Positions 7,271-14,569 of a stretch of DNA of 20,318 nucleotides are shown here, in pieces (positions within the stretch are counted from its first letter, which is position 1; the number at the start of each line of letters is the position of its first letter). Position numbers and translations under genes: made by a program. The stretch is from Firmicutes bacterium UBA6811 (GTDB taxonomy: Bacteria; Bacillota; SHA-98; UBA4971), in contig DKEX01000043.1 in assembly GCA_002452295.1 (NCBI GenBank), positions 1-20,318 of the forward strand, read 5' to 3'. The notes below the pieces were generated by a model. It was not told the DNA's origin, made no database searches, and saw only the letters and a list, made by a program, of their open reading frames with translations.

Positions 7271-10200
7271 ATGAGACGGCACCGTACTTGGACGGTCGTG
7301 CTTGTACTGGCGTTTGTCATGGGGGTGCTGGGATACATTCCTGGCCAGGCATGGGGCGCGGAGGAGCCTCTCTACGTGGCCCTCATCTGGCACAACCACC
7401 AGCCTTTCTACAGGAACCCTGCTACCGGCATGTACATGTTGCCATGGGTGAGGATGCACGCGGTCAAGGACTACTACGACATGGCGTCCACCCTCGAGGA
7501 GTACCCCAACGTTCATGCGACTTTCAATCTCGTGCCATCCCTCATTTTCCAGCTTGACCACTATGCGGCCGGTGCGAAAGACATCCGGCAGATCGCAACC
7601 GAGAAACCTGCGTCGGATCTCACGCGCGAGGATAAGGAATTCCTCCTGAGGTGGTTCTTCGATGCCAACTGGGACAGGATCATCAAGAAGCACCCGCGTT
7701 ACTGGCAGCTCCTGCAAAAGCGCGGCGAGACGGTGAGCGATGCCAGCATCGCCCGTGCCATCGATGCGTTCACGAAGCAAGACTATAGGGACCTCCAAGT
7801 CTGGTTCAACCTGGCGTGGCTCGACCCCGACTTCCAGGAGAGCGACCCCGCGATGAAGGCCCTTGTTGCGAAGGGCCAGGGGTTCACCGAAGAAGACAAG
7901 CGCCGCGTGCTCGCAAAGCACCTCGAGATCATAAAGGAAGTCATCCCGCTCCATCGCTTGATGCAGGACGCAGGCCAGATCGAAGTGACCACTACACCGT
8001 TTTACCATCCCATCATGCCCTTGCTCCAGAACGTGGAACTCGCCCGCATCGCCAGCCCGAAGCTGGAACTGCCCGCGCAGCCGTTCGCCCACCCGGGGGA
8101 CGTCGCCTCGCAGCTCGGGATGGCGGTGAAGTTCTACGAGAGCCACTTCGGGCGCAAGCCGCGCGGGCTGTGGCCGTCTGAGCAAGCCGTCGGGCAGGAC
8201 ATCGTCGCAACCGTCCACGATGCGGGCTTTCAGTGGATGGTGTCCAGCGAGGGAGTGCTCGCCAGGTCCCTCGGCGTGAGCCTGCGTGACGGGGCGGGCA
8301 ACGTGACCAGGCCCGACCTCCTCTATAAACCATACATGGTCGAGCAGGACGGCAAGGCCGTCACCATCCTCTTCCGCGACATCGTCCTCTCTGACAAGAT
8401 AGGGTTCAGCTACTCCGGCATGAACGGCACGGCCGCGGCGCTCGACCTCATGAACTACCTGCGCAAGGTCAGGCGCGACCTCGGGGGGACGCCCGGGCCG
8501 CACGTGGTGACGATAGCGCTCGACGGCGAGAACTGCTGGGAGTACTACGAGAATGACGGGAAGGAGTTCCTGCACTCCCTCTACAAGATGCTGAACACCG
8601 ACCCCAACTTCAAGGCCGTGACCGTCGAGGAGTACCTGAAGGCGCATCCGGCGCAGGACAGGATCCCCAGGCTTCACACGGGGTCCTGGATATCAGACAA
8701 CCTCGAGACCTGGATAGGCGAGGCCGAGGAGAACAGGGCCTGGGATTACCTCGCGCGAGCGCGCGACGTCCTCGAGGAATACACGGCGGAGAAGTGGGCC
8801 AGCGAGGCGGCCCAGCGCGGCATCGCCGTCGCATGGGACGAACTCTACGCGGCCGAGGGCAGCGACTGGTTCTGGTGGTACGGCGACGACCAGGACTCGT
8901 CCAACGACGCAGGGTTCGACGAGCTCTTCAGGATGCACCTTCAGAACGTATACTCCTTCATCGGACAGCCAGTCCCGGCCTACCTCCATATCCCGATAAT
9001 CCCGAAGGAGGCGGCCCGGCCCGACGTCAAGATGACGGACTTTGTGAAGGTCACCCCCGATGGTAAGATCGACTCCGGCGAGTGGGCGCCTGCTGCGATG
9101 TACTTCAAGACCGCTGCTGCTCCAATGCCGTCTGGTGACGGTGACATGGTGTTGAGAGCGCTGTGGGTGGGGGTGGACGCAGACAACCTCTACCTGCGGT
9201 TCGACGTGAAGGGCGGGCTCGATGACCTCTACGGCAGGGACGTCACGCTCGCGGCCTACCTTTCGAACCCGAGGCGTCCGGAAGCAGACAGCATCCCGAG
9301 ATGGAGTGAGCAGGGGCGCGCCGCGACGGTGATCGGGTTTGCGGCCGGCACCGAGATCCGCGTGGACTTCGAGAGCCTCAGCGGTGCCGGTTCGGCCAGA
9401 GCGCGGCTTGCGTTCGCCGGCGGCGACGAGACGTGGGTTGACGTGAAGGAGATCACGAGTGCGGGCGCTGACCGCACCATCGAGGTCAAGGTCCCGTTCG
9501 CCGACATCGGCCTCAAGTCGGGGGATGCCGCAAGCCTTGCTGTGGTGGCGTCCAGGGGCGGCAAGAACGTGGATATGCTGCCTGTCGAGGGGCCGGCTGA
9601 GGTGAAGGTGCCGGAGATCATCACCGGGAAGACCCTCTTCAAATGGGACGACCCGACCGGCGATGACCACGGCCCAGGCACATACACCTATCCGCTCAAC
9701 GCCGTGTTCAAACAGGGCGTATTCGACATGCTGTCCTTCGAGATCCTTGAGGCTGAGGACGACATCGTGTTCCAGGTGAGGCTGGCAGGGGACATCACGA
9801 ACCCCTGGAACTCGCCTGTGGGCATCTCGCTGCAGACCATCGACATATACATCGACACCGACCACAAGGCCGGGTCCGGCAAGACCGAGTCCCTGGGCGG
9901 AAGGCACGTGAGGTTCGCCCCGGAGTCCGCGTGGGAGTACGCCATCTGGGTGGAGGGCTGGAACCAGAAGATCTTCACTGCCGACGGCAGGGAGGTTCAG
10001 GCGGCCATCCGTGTGAGCCAGGACCCGGTGAACAGGGTCATCTCCGTCCGCATCCCCAGGGCCGCCCTGGGAGAGCCGCAGCCCGGCTGGGGCTACCAGG
10101 TGTTCGTGCTGAGCCAGGAGGGCTATCCGGCGCCCGGGAGCCTGCGCGTGCGCGAGGTGCTATCCACGGCGCAGGAGTGGCGCCTCGGCGGCGGCGACGA

Positions 10201-10330
10201 CTCCGAGATCGACCCGAACGTCATCGACATGCTGGCGCCCGCTGGGACGACCCAGGAGGCGATCCTCGGGGCGTACGGCGTTGGCGCGCGCAAGCTGGCC
10301 GAGGTGCCGATGGTCTACGCGGGCAAGTAA
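7271..10330 (+). CDS. Secreted GH57 amylopullulanase-like glycoside hydrolase
   Basis: Probably hydrolyses alpha-1,4 and/or alpha-1,6 bonds of starch, glycogen or pullulan outside the cytoplasmic membrane. Residues 1-30 are a signal peptide ending AWGA. The GH57 motifs occur in order: WHNHQPF (40-46), EVTTTPFYHPIMPLL (238-252), GLWPSEQAVGQD with nucleophile candidate E304, ALDGENCWEYY with acid/base candidate D418, and TGSWISDNLETWIGEAEEN (470-488). A helical region follows to about 580. A beta-rich DOMON/CBM9-like domain (about 588-775, starting near TPDGKIDSGEW) and a glucodextranase-C-like beta domain (about 783-1019, starting KWDDPTGDDHGPG) complete it. This architecture is known for amylopullulanases of thermophiles. 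There is no SLH or other anchor. ATG at 7271 has aaggggg 9 bases upstream. The stop TAA is followed by 48 more open codons in frame. Confidence 0.92.
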   Translation: MRRHRTWTVVLVLAFVMGVLGYIPGQAWGAEEPLYVALIWHNHQPFYRNPATGMYMLPWVRMHAVKDYYDMASTLEEYPNVHATFNLVPSLIFQLDHYAAGAKDIRQIATEKPASDLTREDKEFLLRWFFDANWDRIIKKHPRYWQLLQKRGETVSDASIARAIDAFTKQDYRDLQVWFNLAWLDPDFQESDPAMKALVAKGQGFTEEDKRRVLAKHLEIIKEVIPLHRLMQDAGQIEVTTTPFYHPIMPLLQNVELARIASPKLELPAQPFAHPGDVASQLGMAVKFYESHFGRKPRGLWPSEQAVGQDIVATVHDAGFQWMVSSEGVLARSLGVSLRDGAGNVTRPDLLYKPYMVEQDGKAVTILFRDIVLSDKIGFSYSGMNGTAAALDLMNYLRKVRRDLGGTPGPHVVTIALDGENCWEYYENDGKEFLHSLYKMLNTDPNFKAVTVEEYLKAHPAQDRIPRLHTGSWISDNLETWIGEAEENRAWDYLARARDVLEEYTAEKWASEAAQRGIAVAWDELYAAEGSDWFWWYGDDQDSSNDAGFDELFRMHLQNVYSFIGQPVPAYLHIPIIPKEAARPDVKMTDFVKVTPDGKIDSGEWAPAAMYFKTAAAPMPSGDGDMVLRALWVGVDADNLYLRFDVKGGLDDLYGRDVTLAAYLSNPRRPEADSIPRWSEQGRAATVIGFAAGTEIRVDFESLSGAGSARARLAFAGGDETWVDVKEITSAGADRTIEVKVPFADIGLKSGDAASLAVVASRGGKNVDMLPVEGPAEVKVPEIITGKTLFKWDDPTGDDHGPGTYTYPLNAVFKQGVFDMLSFEILEAEDDIVFQVRLAGDITNPWNSPVGISLQTIDIYIDTDHKAGSGKTESLGGRHVRFAPESAWEYAIWVEGWNQKIFTADGREVQAAIRVSQDPVNRVISVRIPRAALGEPQPGWGYQVFVLSQEGYPAPGSLRVREVLSTAQEWRLGGGDDSEIDPNVIDMLAPAGTTQEAILGAYGVGARKLAEVPMVYAGK

Positions 10331-10477
10331 GGATCCGCGCGTCCCGGTCCGGGCCAGGCGGCCCTGGGGCTTCCGCCGGGCCGGGCGCGCATCCTGCTCT
10401 GCGATGAGACGAAGGTTGGCGTGTCGTACGAGACGGCCACCCGCAAGCTCATACTGAAGCTGACCATCGACTTCTAG
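10331..10477 (+). pseudogene. In-frame coding-like extension after the GH57 stop
   Basis: After the TAA at 10328-10330, the same frame stays open for 48 codons to TAG at 10475. The first half is Gly/Pro/Ala-rich. The second half reads ILLCDETKVGVSYETATRK and ends LILKLTIDF, an alternating polar/hydrophobic pattern like a beta-strand with a terminal Phe. It may be the leftover 3' end of a deleted gene or of an original longer C-terminus. There is no start codon with a ribosome site, so it is probably untranslated. Confidence 0.3.
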
Positions 10478-10552
10478 GAAGGGGACAGGACTGCTGGGGT
10501 CGTTGCTCGTCCTCCGGGGTTGCTTGCTGTGAGGGGGGCAGCGGCCCTGCGA

Positions 10553-10856
10553 GCGATGCCAGAGGCTTGCGATGCCCGGAAGGTGCTGCTGTCCCGGCTG
10601 TGGCCGGGATCGGTAAGGCTCGCCTGCTGCGCCGGGCATCCGGCCTCTGGCATCGCCATGTAAGCACCTGTGCTGCTCTGACGCTCGGGCCAAAGACGCT
10701 TCCGCTTCGCTCCGGCCGGGATCGTCAGCACTCACGGCGGATCGACGGCGCGGGTCTGCCGATCCTGCCAGGGCCACCATGGATTCTTCTCGCGAGCGGT
10801 GCGGCCTGCGGATGCGGCCCGGGCGCCCGATGCAGGAATCGGCGGTCGCCCGTCGA
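10553..10856 (+). promoter_or_regulatory. Multi-stem structured leader upstream of the ECF transporter operon
   Basis: Three successive stem-loops are visible. SL1 (10553-10656) has a perfect 14-base arm, gcgatgccagaggc with gcctctggcatcgc, then gatgcccgg with ccgggcatc, then tcccggc with gccggga. SL2 (10670-10731) is closed by gtgctg and cagcac. SL3 (10742-10856) pairs tcgacggcgcgggtctgccg onward with the complementary tract ending 10856, with a few mismatches. They are followed by an intrinsic terminator and then the S-component ribosome site. That layout fits a riboswitch or attenuator, but no known class is recognisable. A GC-rich repeat element is the alternative. No promoter was found. 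Confidence 0.5.
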
Positions 10857-10888
10857 AGCATAGCACTGGTTCGCGGGGCCTTGCGTAA

Positions 10889-10924
10889 CCTCGGCGGCGC
10901 CAGGCTGGCACGGCCGGGTTTTTT
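10889..10924 (+). terminator. Intrinsic terminator/attenuator just before the ECF operon
   Basis: cc(t)cggc (10889-10895) pairs with gccggg (10913-10918), and gccag/ctggc lies inside. A run of six T follows at 10919-10924. It ends only 7 bases before the Shine-Dalgarno of the S component and more than 550 bases after the GH57 stop. It therefore more likely controls the operon downstream than ends the gene upstream. Confidence 0.6.
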
Positions 10925-10947
10925 CCACTCGTAAGGAGGTGCGCCAA

Positions 10948-11529
10948 ATGGCTGAGTCTGCGAAGCAGCGGGTCGTGAGATCCGGAATCGGCACCATGGC
11001 ATGGCTTCTTGTTCCGGTTGCGGTGGGCATCAACCTCGTGGGCAACCTTATCGCGATTAACTTGAAGCTACCTGTGTTTCTGGACTCCATCGGCACTGTC
11101 ACGGCCGGCATCCTGGCAGGGCCCTGGATAGGCGCCCTGGTAGGCCTCCTGACAAACGTGATAGCCGGCCTCCTCATCACGCCGACATGGCTCTGGTACG
11201 CCGTGGTCAACGTGATCTTCGGAATCGTTGCGGGGCTTCTCGCAAGAAAGGGCTGGTATTCGACGATCCCGAAGACCGTCGTGTCAGGCCTCATTCTCGC
11301 TGTGATCGGGATGATCGTCTCTGCGCCGATAACGGCCTACGTCTACGGCGGAGTGACGGGCGCGGGCGAGGATTTCATACGGGCATATCTTTATGCGACC
11401 GGGAAGACCCTCCTCGAGGGCGCTATCACGGCAAGCGCCATTACCGAGCCCCTCGACAAGATCATAAGCGCGCTACTGGCTGTCCTTATCGTGAGGGGCG
11501 TGCCCAGGAGGTATCGTGCCCAGTTTTGA
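10948..11529 (+). CDS. ECF transporter S component (substrate-binding membrane protein)
   Basis: A 193-residue integral membrane protein with about six hydrophobic segments, including WLLVPVAVGINLVGNLIAI, TAGILAGPWIGALVGLLTN, LWYAVVNVIFGIVAGLLA, VVSGLILAVIGMIVSAPI and a C-terminal segment. The block LPVFLDSIGT..AGILAGPWIGALVG is typical of small S components that capture a vitamin or other small molecule and hand it to an EcfT/EcfA motor. Its genes follow directly, in S-T-A order. TAAGGAGGT at 10932-10940 fixes ATG at 10948. The ligand cannot be read from sequence. The match is not to YkoE, BioY, ThiT or RibU by any motif I can see. The preceding terminator-containing leader suggests ligand- or tRNA-type control. 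Confidence 0.85.
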   Translation: MAESAKQRVVRSGIGTMAWLLVPVAVGINLVGNLIAINLKLPVFLDSIGTVTAGILAGPWIGALVGLLTNVIAGLLITPTWLWYAVVNVIFGIVAGLLARKGWYSTIPKTVVSGLILAVIGMIVSAPITAYVYGGVTGAGEDFIRAYLYATGKTLLEGAITASAITEPLDKIISALLAVLIVRGVPRRYRAQF

Positions 11530-11643
11530 CGGCCCCGGGATGGTACCGCAGCCGGTAGTGCATCCGGCCGGGCGGCCGGGTGTGACCAGGCGAGTCAAGC
11601 GCGGTCCCGCGAACCGTGCATCCTGCGCCGACAGAAACCTGGA

Positions 11644-11672
11644 GAGTCCCCGGGCGAGGCGCCCCGGGACTC
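11644..11672 (+). other. GC-rich hairpin between S and T genes
   Basis: gagtccc pairs with gggactc, then after one C-C mismatch gggc pairs with gccc around a 5-base loop. No U-tract follows, so it is not a classical terminator. It may stabilise the S-gene mRNA or mark processing. The rest of the 316-base gap 11530-11845 holds only the small frame at 11796. Confidence 0.5.
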
Positions 11673-11795
11673 CGGGGCCATCGACGAGCTTGAGGAAGAC
11701 GTCATCCGTCAGCACGTCGTCCGTCGCGCGGCGGGCGCTTGAAGACGGCGTCCAGTGCGCAATCCGGTGCAGAGCAGAAGGAGGATGTTCTCCGC

Positions 11796-11849
11796 ATGCC
11801 CGGGCCACGCCCGAGAGAGGGCCGCGGCCCGGCGCGGCAGGTGCGATGA
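11796..11849 (+). CDS. Possible 17-residue leader peptide coupled to ecfT
   Basis: ATG at 11796 lies 11 bases after a perfect aaggagg (11778-11784). It opens a 17-codon frame, MPGPRPREGRGPARQVR. Its TGA (11847-11849) overlaps the ecfT ATG (11846-11848) as ATGA. ecfT has no usable ribosome site of its own, so ribosomes terminating here could reinitiate on ecfT. The peptide is basic and Pro/Gly-rich and resembles nothing I know. Confidence 0.4.
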   Translation: MPGPRPREGRGPARQVR

Positions 11850-12637
11850 AGCCTAGTTCACCGTACGTCTACAGGCGCTCTCCAATCCACACACTGAACC
11901 CGCTCACCAAGGGGGTCCTGTTCCTCTGCATCGTGGTGACAGCCTTCGCCACGTCCTCCCTTGCCATCGTGCTCGCCCTGCTCGGCTCCGTGGTTCTGTG
12001 CTCCGGCGCAGGGAGGATTACGCGCGAGCTTGCCCGCACGGTAACGAAATCGGCGTTCGTTATCGTGGCGCTCATCTTCATCGTCCAGGGCCTGTTCTAC
12101 CCTGGTTCGAGGACGCCGGTCTACGTGGTCGGTCCCGTCACCATCTGGCAGGAGGGGTTGCGATTTGCCTGCTTCGCGGCGTCGCGCCTCCTCGCCATCA
12201 TCGCCGCGACGGTTCTCCTCATGCTGACCACAAGGACGGAGGACCTGGTGTCGGAGCTCATGGCGCGAGGGCTATCGCGCAAACTGGGGTTCGTCGTGCT
12301 CATGACGATGCAGATAATCCCCAGCATGCAGGCGCGTGCCGCTGCCATCCTCGACGCGCAGCGCTCGCGGGGGCTCGAGACCGAGGGGCGCCTCATCCGG
12401 CGGTTCCGCGCCTTCCTGCCGCTCATGGGCCCGCTCGTCGTCGGGTCCATAATCTCGCTCGAGACCCGCTCGCTCGCCATCGAGGCGCGCGGGTTCAGCT
12501 CGCCCACGAGGCGCGTCCGCGTCGAAGAGATCCCCGACTCGAGGTGGGAGTCGTTGCTGCGGTGGGGCGCGTCCGTGGCGACTTTCGCGTTCGTGGTCTG
12601 GAGGCTGGTGGCTTGGATATCGTCGTTGATTCGCTGA
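11846..12637 (+). CDS. ecfT: ECF transporter transmembrane component EcfT
   Basis: The scaffold subunit (263 residues) that links the S component to the two ATPase domains. SPIHTLNPLTK at the N-terminus is typical of the family. Hydrophobic helices follow at GVLFLCIVVTAF, LAIVLALLGSVVL, FVIVALIFIVQGLF and LLAIIAATVLLML. The long cytoplasmic coupling region carries the two Arg-Gly motifs: AQRSRGLE (AxRxRG type) and IEARGF. A last hydrophobic segment lies near the C-terminus. The start is ATG at 11846. It lacks a properly spaced Shine-Dalgarno, with the nearest strong one serving the overlapping 17-codon frame. The 3' end overlaps the ATPase gene by 25 bases, implying co-translation. Confidence 0.92.
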   Translation: MKPSSPYVYRRSPIHTLNPLTKGVLFLCIVVTAFATSSLAIVLALLGSVVLCSGAGRITRELARTVTKSAFVIVALIFIVQGLFYPGSRTPVYVVGPVTIWQEGLRFACFAASRLLAIIAATVLLMLTTRTEDLVSELMARGLSRKLGFVVLMTMQIIPSMQARAAAILDAQRSRGLETEGRLIRRFRAFLPLMGPLVVGSIISLETRSLAIEARGFSSPTRRVRVEEIPDSRWESLLRWGASVATFAFVVWRLVAWISSLIR

Positions 12638-14304
12638 CATACACCTACACAGGTCAACCCGGGCCTGCGCTGCGCGATGTGTCGCTGGAGGTCCGGTGCG
12701 GCGAGCTTTGCTGCCTCGTCGGGGCGAACGGCGCGGGCAAGTCCACCTTGTGCTGCGCTGTGGCGGGGTTTGTGCCGCACTTCTATCGGGGCGAGATGTA
12801 CGGGGCGGTGGTGGTCGGCGGGCAGGACACCGTGCAGAGAACCATCGGCGAGCTCGCACGGCGGGTGGGGATCGTGTTCCAGAACCCGTTCGACCAGTTG
12901 ACCGGGGCGACGCTGACTGTCTTTGCCGAGGTGGCGTTCGGCCTCGAGAATCTGGGCACACCCCGGGAGGAGACGATGGCGCGCGTGGAGGGCGCCCTGC
13001 GCAGGGTGGGCCTCTGGGGCCTGCGCGACCGCTCGCCGTTTGAGCTTTCAGGCGGGCAGCAGCAGAGGCTTGCGATAGCGTCCATCCTTGCGATGGACCC
13101 GCCCGTCATCGTCCTGGACGAGGCCACCTCGCAGCTCGACCCGTCGGGCACGCGGGAGGTGTGGCAGGTGATCGCCGACCTCCACGCAAGCGGCAAAACG
13201 CTCCTCGTCGTGGACCACAAGATGGAGTACGTGGCGCGCCACGCATCGAAGGTCGTCCTGATGGAGGGCGGCAGGGTTGTTGAGGCGGGGCGGCCGTCCG
13301 AGGTGCTCGGCCGGGACGACCTCGAGGAGCACGGCGTCGGGCGTCCGCCGTTCATGGAGGTGGCCCGCACGCTCCGCGAGAGGGGTCTCTGGGCTGGTGA
13401 CCTCCCCATGACAGTGGAGGAGGCTGCTGGTGTACTGAGGAAGGCGGCGGCGCCGCGGAGGGCGGCCGTCCAGAAGCTGCAAACGGAGGCTCCAGGGACC
13501 GTCCCAGGGATCGTCCTGGAGGACGTCTGCTACGAGTACCCTGGCGGCGTTGCGGCTCTGAGGGGGATCTCGCTCAGGATATCCCGGAACGAGACCGCGG
13601 CCATGATCGGCGAGAACGGCGCCGGGAAAACCACGCTTGCCAAGCACCTGAACGGCCTCCTCGAACCAACGTCGGGCCGGGTCACGGTGGACGGCGTGGA
13701 CACGCGGGGACACACCGTTGCGAGCATGGCGAGGCTCGTGGGGTTCGTCTTCCAGAACCCCGATGACCAGCTCTTCCAGGGCCAGGTCTTCAAGGAGATC
13801 GCCTTCGGCCCGAGAAACCTGGGGTATCCGGGCGACGAGGTCGAGCGGCTCGTGAGGTGGGCGGCCGGCCTTGTGGGGATAGAGAACCTCCTCGATCGGC
13901 ATCCGTTCGATCTCGGCCTTGCAGAGCGCAAGCTGGTTGCGATAGCATCGGTGGTGGCGATGGACACCCCGCATGTGATCCTGGACGAGCCCACGACCGG
14001 GCAGGACTATCCCGGCACACAGAAACTGGCGAGGCTCGTCGAGAAGCTGGCCGCCGCCGGCAAGACGGTCATCGCGATAACGCACGACATGGAGTTCGCC
14101 GCGGCCCACTTCGCGCGCGCAATCGCGCTCGCGAGCGGCCAGGTGATCGTGGATGGCCCGCCGAAAGAGGTGTTCTCTCGTGCCGAAGAACTCCAGAGGG
14201 CGTCGGTGGAGCCGCCGCAGGTGGCGCGCCTCGGCCGTATGCTTGGTCTACAGGAGTGCGTGCTCGAGCAGGAGGCGCTATTCCGGGCGCTGGGGCTTGT
14301 GTAG
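12613..14304 (+). CDS. ECF transporter ATPase, two fused ABC domains (EcfA1-EcfA2)
   Basis: A single 563-residue protein supplies both ATPase domains of the ECF motor. Domain 1 has Walker A GANGAGKST (37-45), Q-loop FQNPFDQLTG, signature LSGGQQQR (from 145) and Walker B VIVLDEATSQLDP (D169, E170). Domain 2 has Walker A GENGAGKTT (333-341), FQNPDDQLFQG and Walker B VILDEPTTGQD, but LGLAERK where LSGGQ is expected. Similar degenerate second signatures occur in YkoD-type fused ECF ATPases. A linker of about 60 residues joins the domains. I chose TTG at 12613 because ggagg lies 8 bases upstream and it gives the natural N-terminus before SLTYTYTG. It lies inside the end of ecfT. No other in-frame start precedes Walker A. 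Confidence 0.92.
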   Translation: MDIVVDSLTYTYTGQPGPALRDVSLEVRCGELCCLVGANGAGKSTLCCAVAGFVPHFYRGEMYGAVVVGGQDTVQRTIGELARRVGIVFQNPFDQLTGATLTVFAEVAFGLENLGTPREETMARVEGALRRVGLWGLRDRSPFELSGGQQQRLAIASILAMDPPVIVLDEATSQLDPSGTREVWQVIADLHASGKTLLVVDHKMEYVARHASKVVLMEGGRVVEAGRPSEVLGRDDLEEHGVGRPPFMEVARTLRERGLWAGDLPMTVEEAAGVLRKAAAPRRAAVQKLQTEAPGTVPGIVLEDVCYEYPGGVAALRGISLRISRNETAAMIGENGAGKTTLAKHLNGLLEPTSGRVTVDGVDTRGHTVASMARLVGFVFQNPDDQLFQGQVFKEIAFGPRNLGYPGDEVERLVRWAAGLVGIENLLDRHPFDLGLAERKLVAIASVVAMDTPHVILDEPTTGQDYPGTQKLARLVEKLAAAGKTVIAITHDMEFAAAHFARAIALASGQVIVDGPPKEVFSRAEELQRASVEPPQVARLGRMLGLQECVLEQEALFRALGLV

Positions 14305-14569
14305 GGTGGGTCCGTCGCATCGGCAGCGCGGCGGTGGTGGCGGTCGCAGTCGCCGGCGAGACCCTGCAACGATCCGGACGGGCGCGAATACCGTGAAACT
14401 GGAGCTAATGATGGCGTGAGCCGCCGCTTGAGCGCGCGACGAATAACATCGCCCCGGGGCTTCGGCCGGGGCGCCGGTCTTCGGCCTGGGCGGTCGGGCT
14501 CCCGGCACGTGCGATGCGCGCCCGGTAATGGGCGGCATGATGCTGCAACTCCTTGTGAAGGGAACACTG

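Noticed and set aside
10567..10863. Open frame inside the ECF leader
   Set aside because: There is no ribosome site and no recognisable protein. The region is better explained by the inverted repeats.
14452..14471. Hairpin ccccgg/ccgggg as a terminator after the ECF operon
   Set aside because: No U-tract follows, and the DNA is so GC-rich that such short stems are expected by chance.
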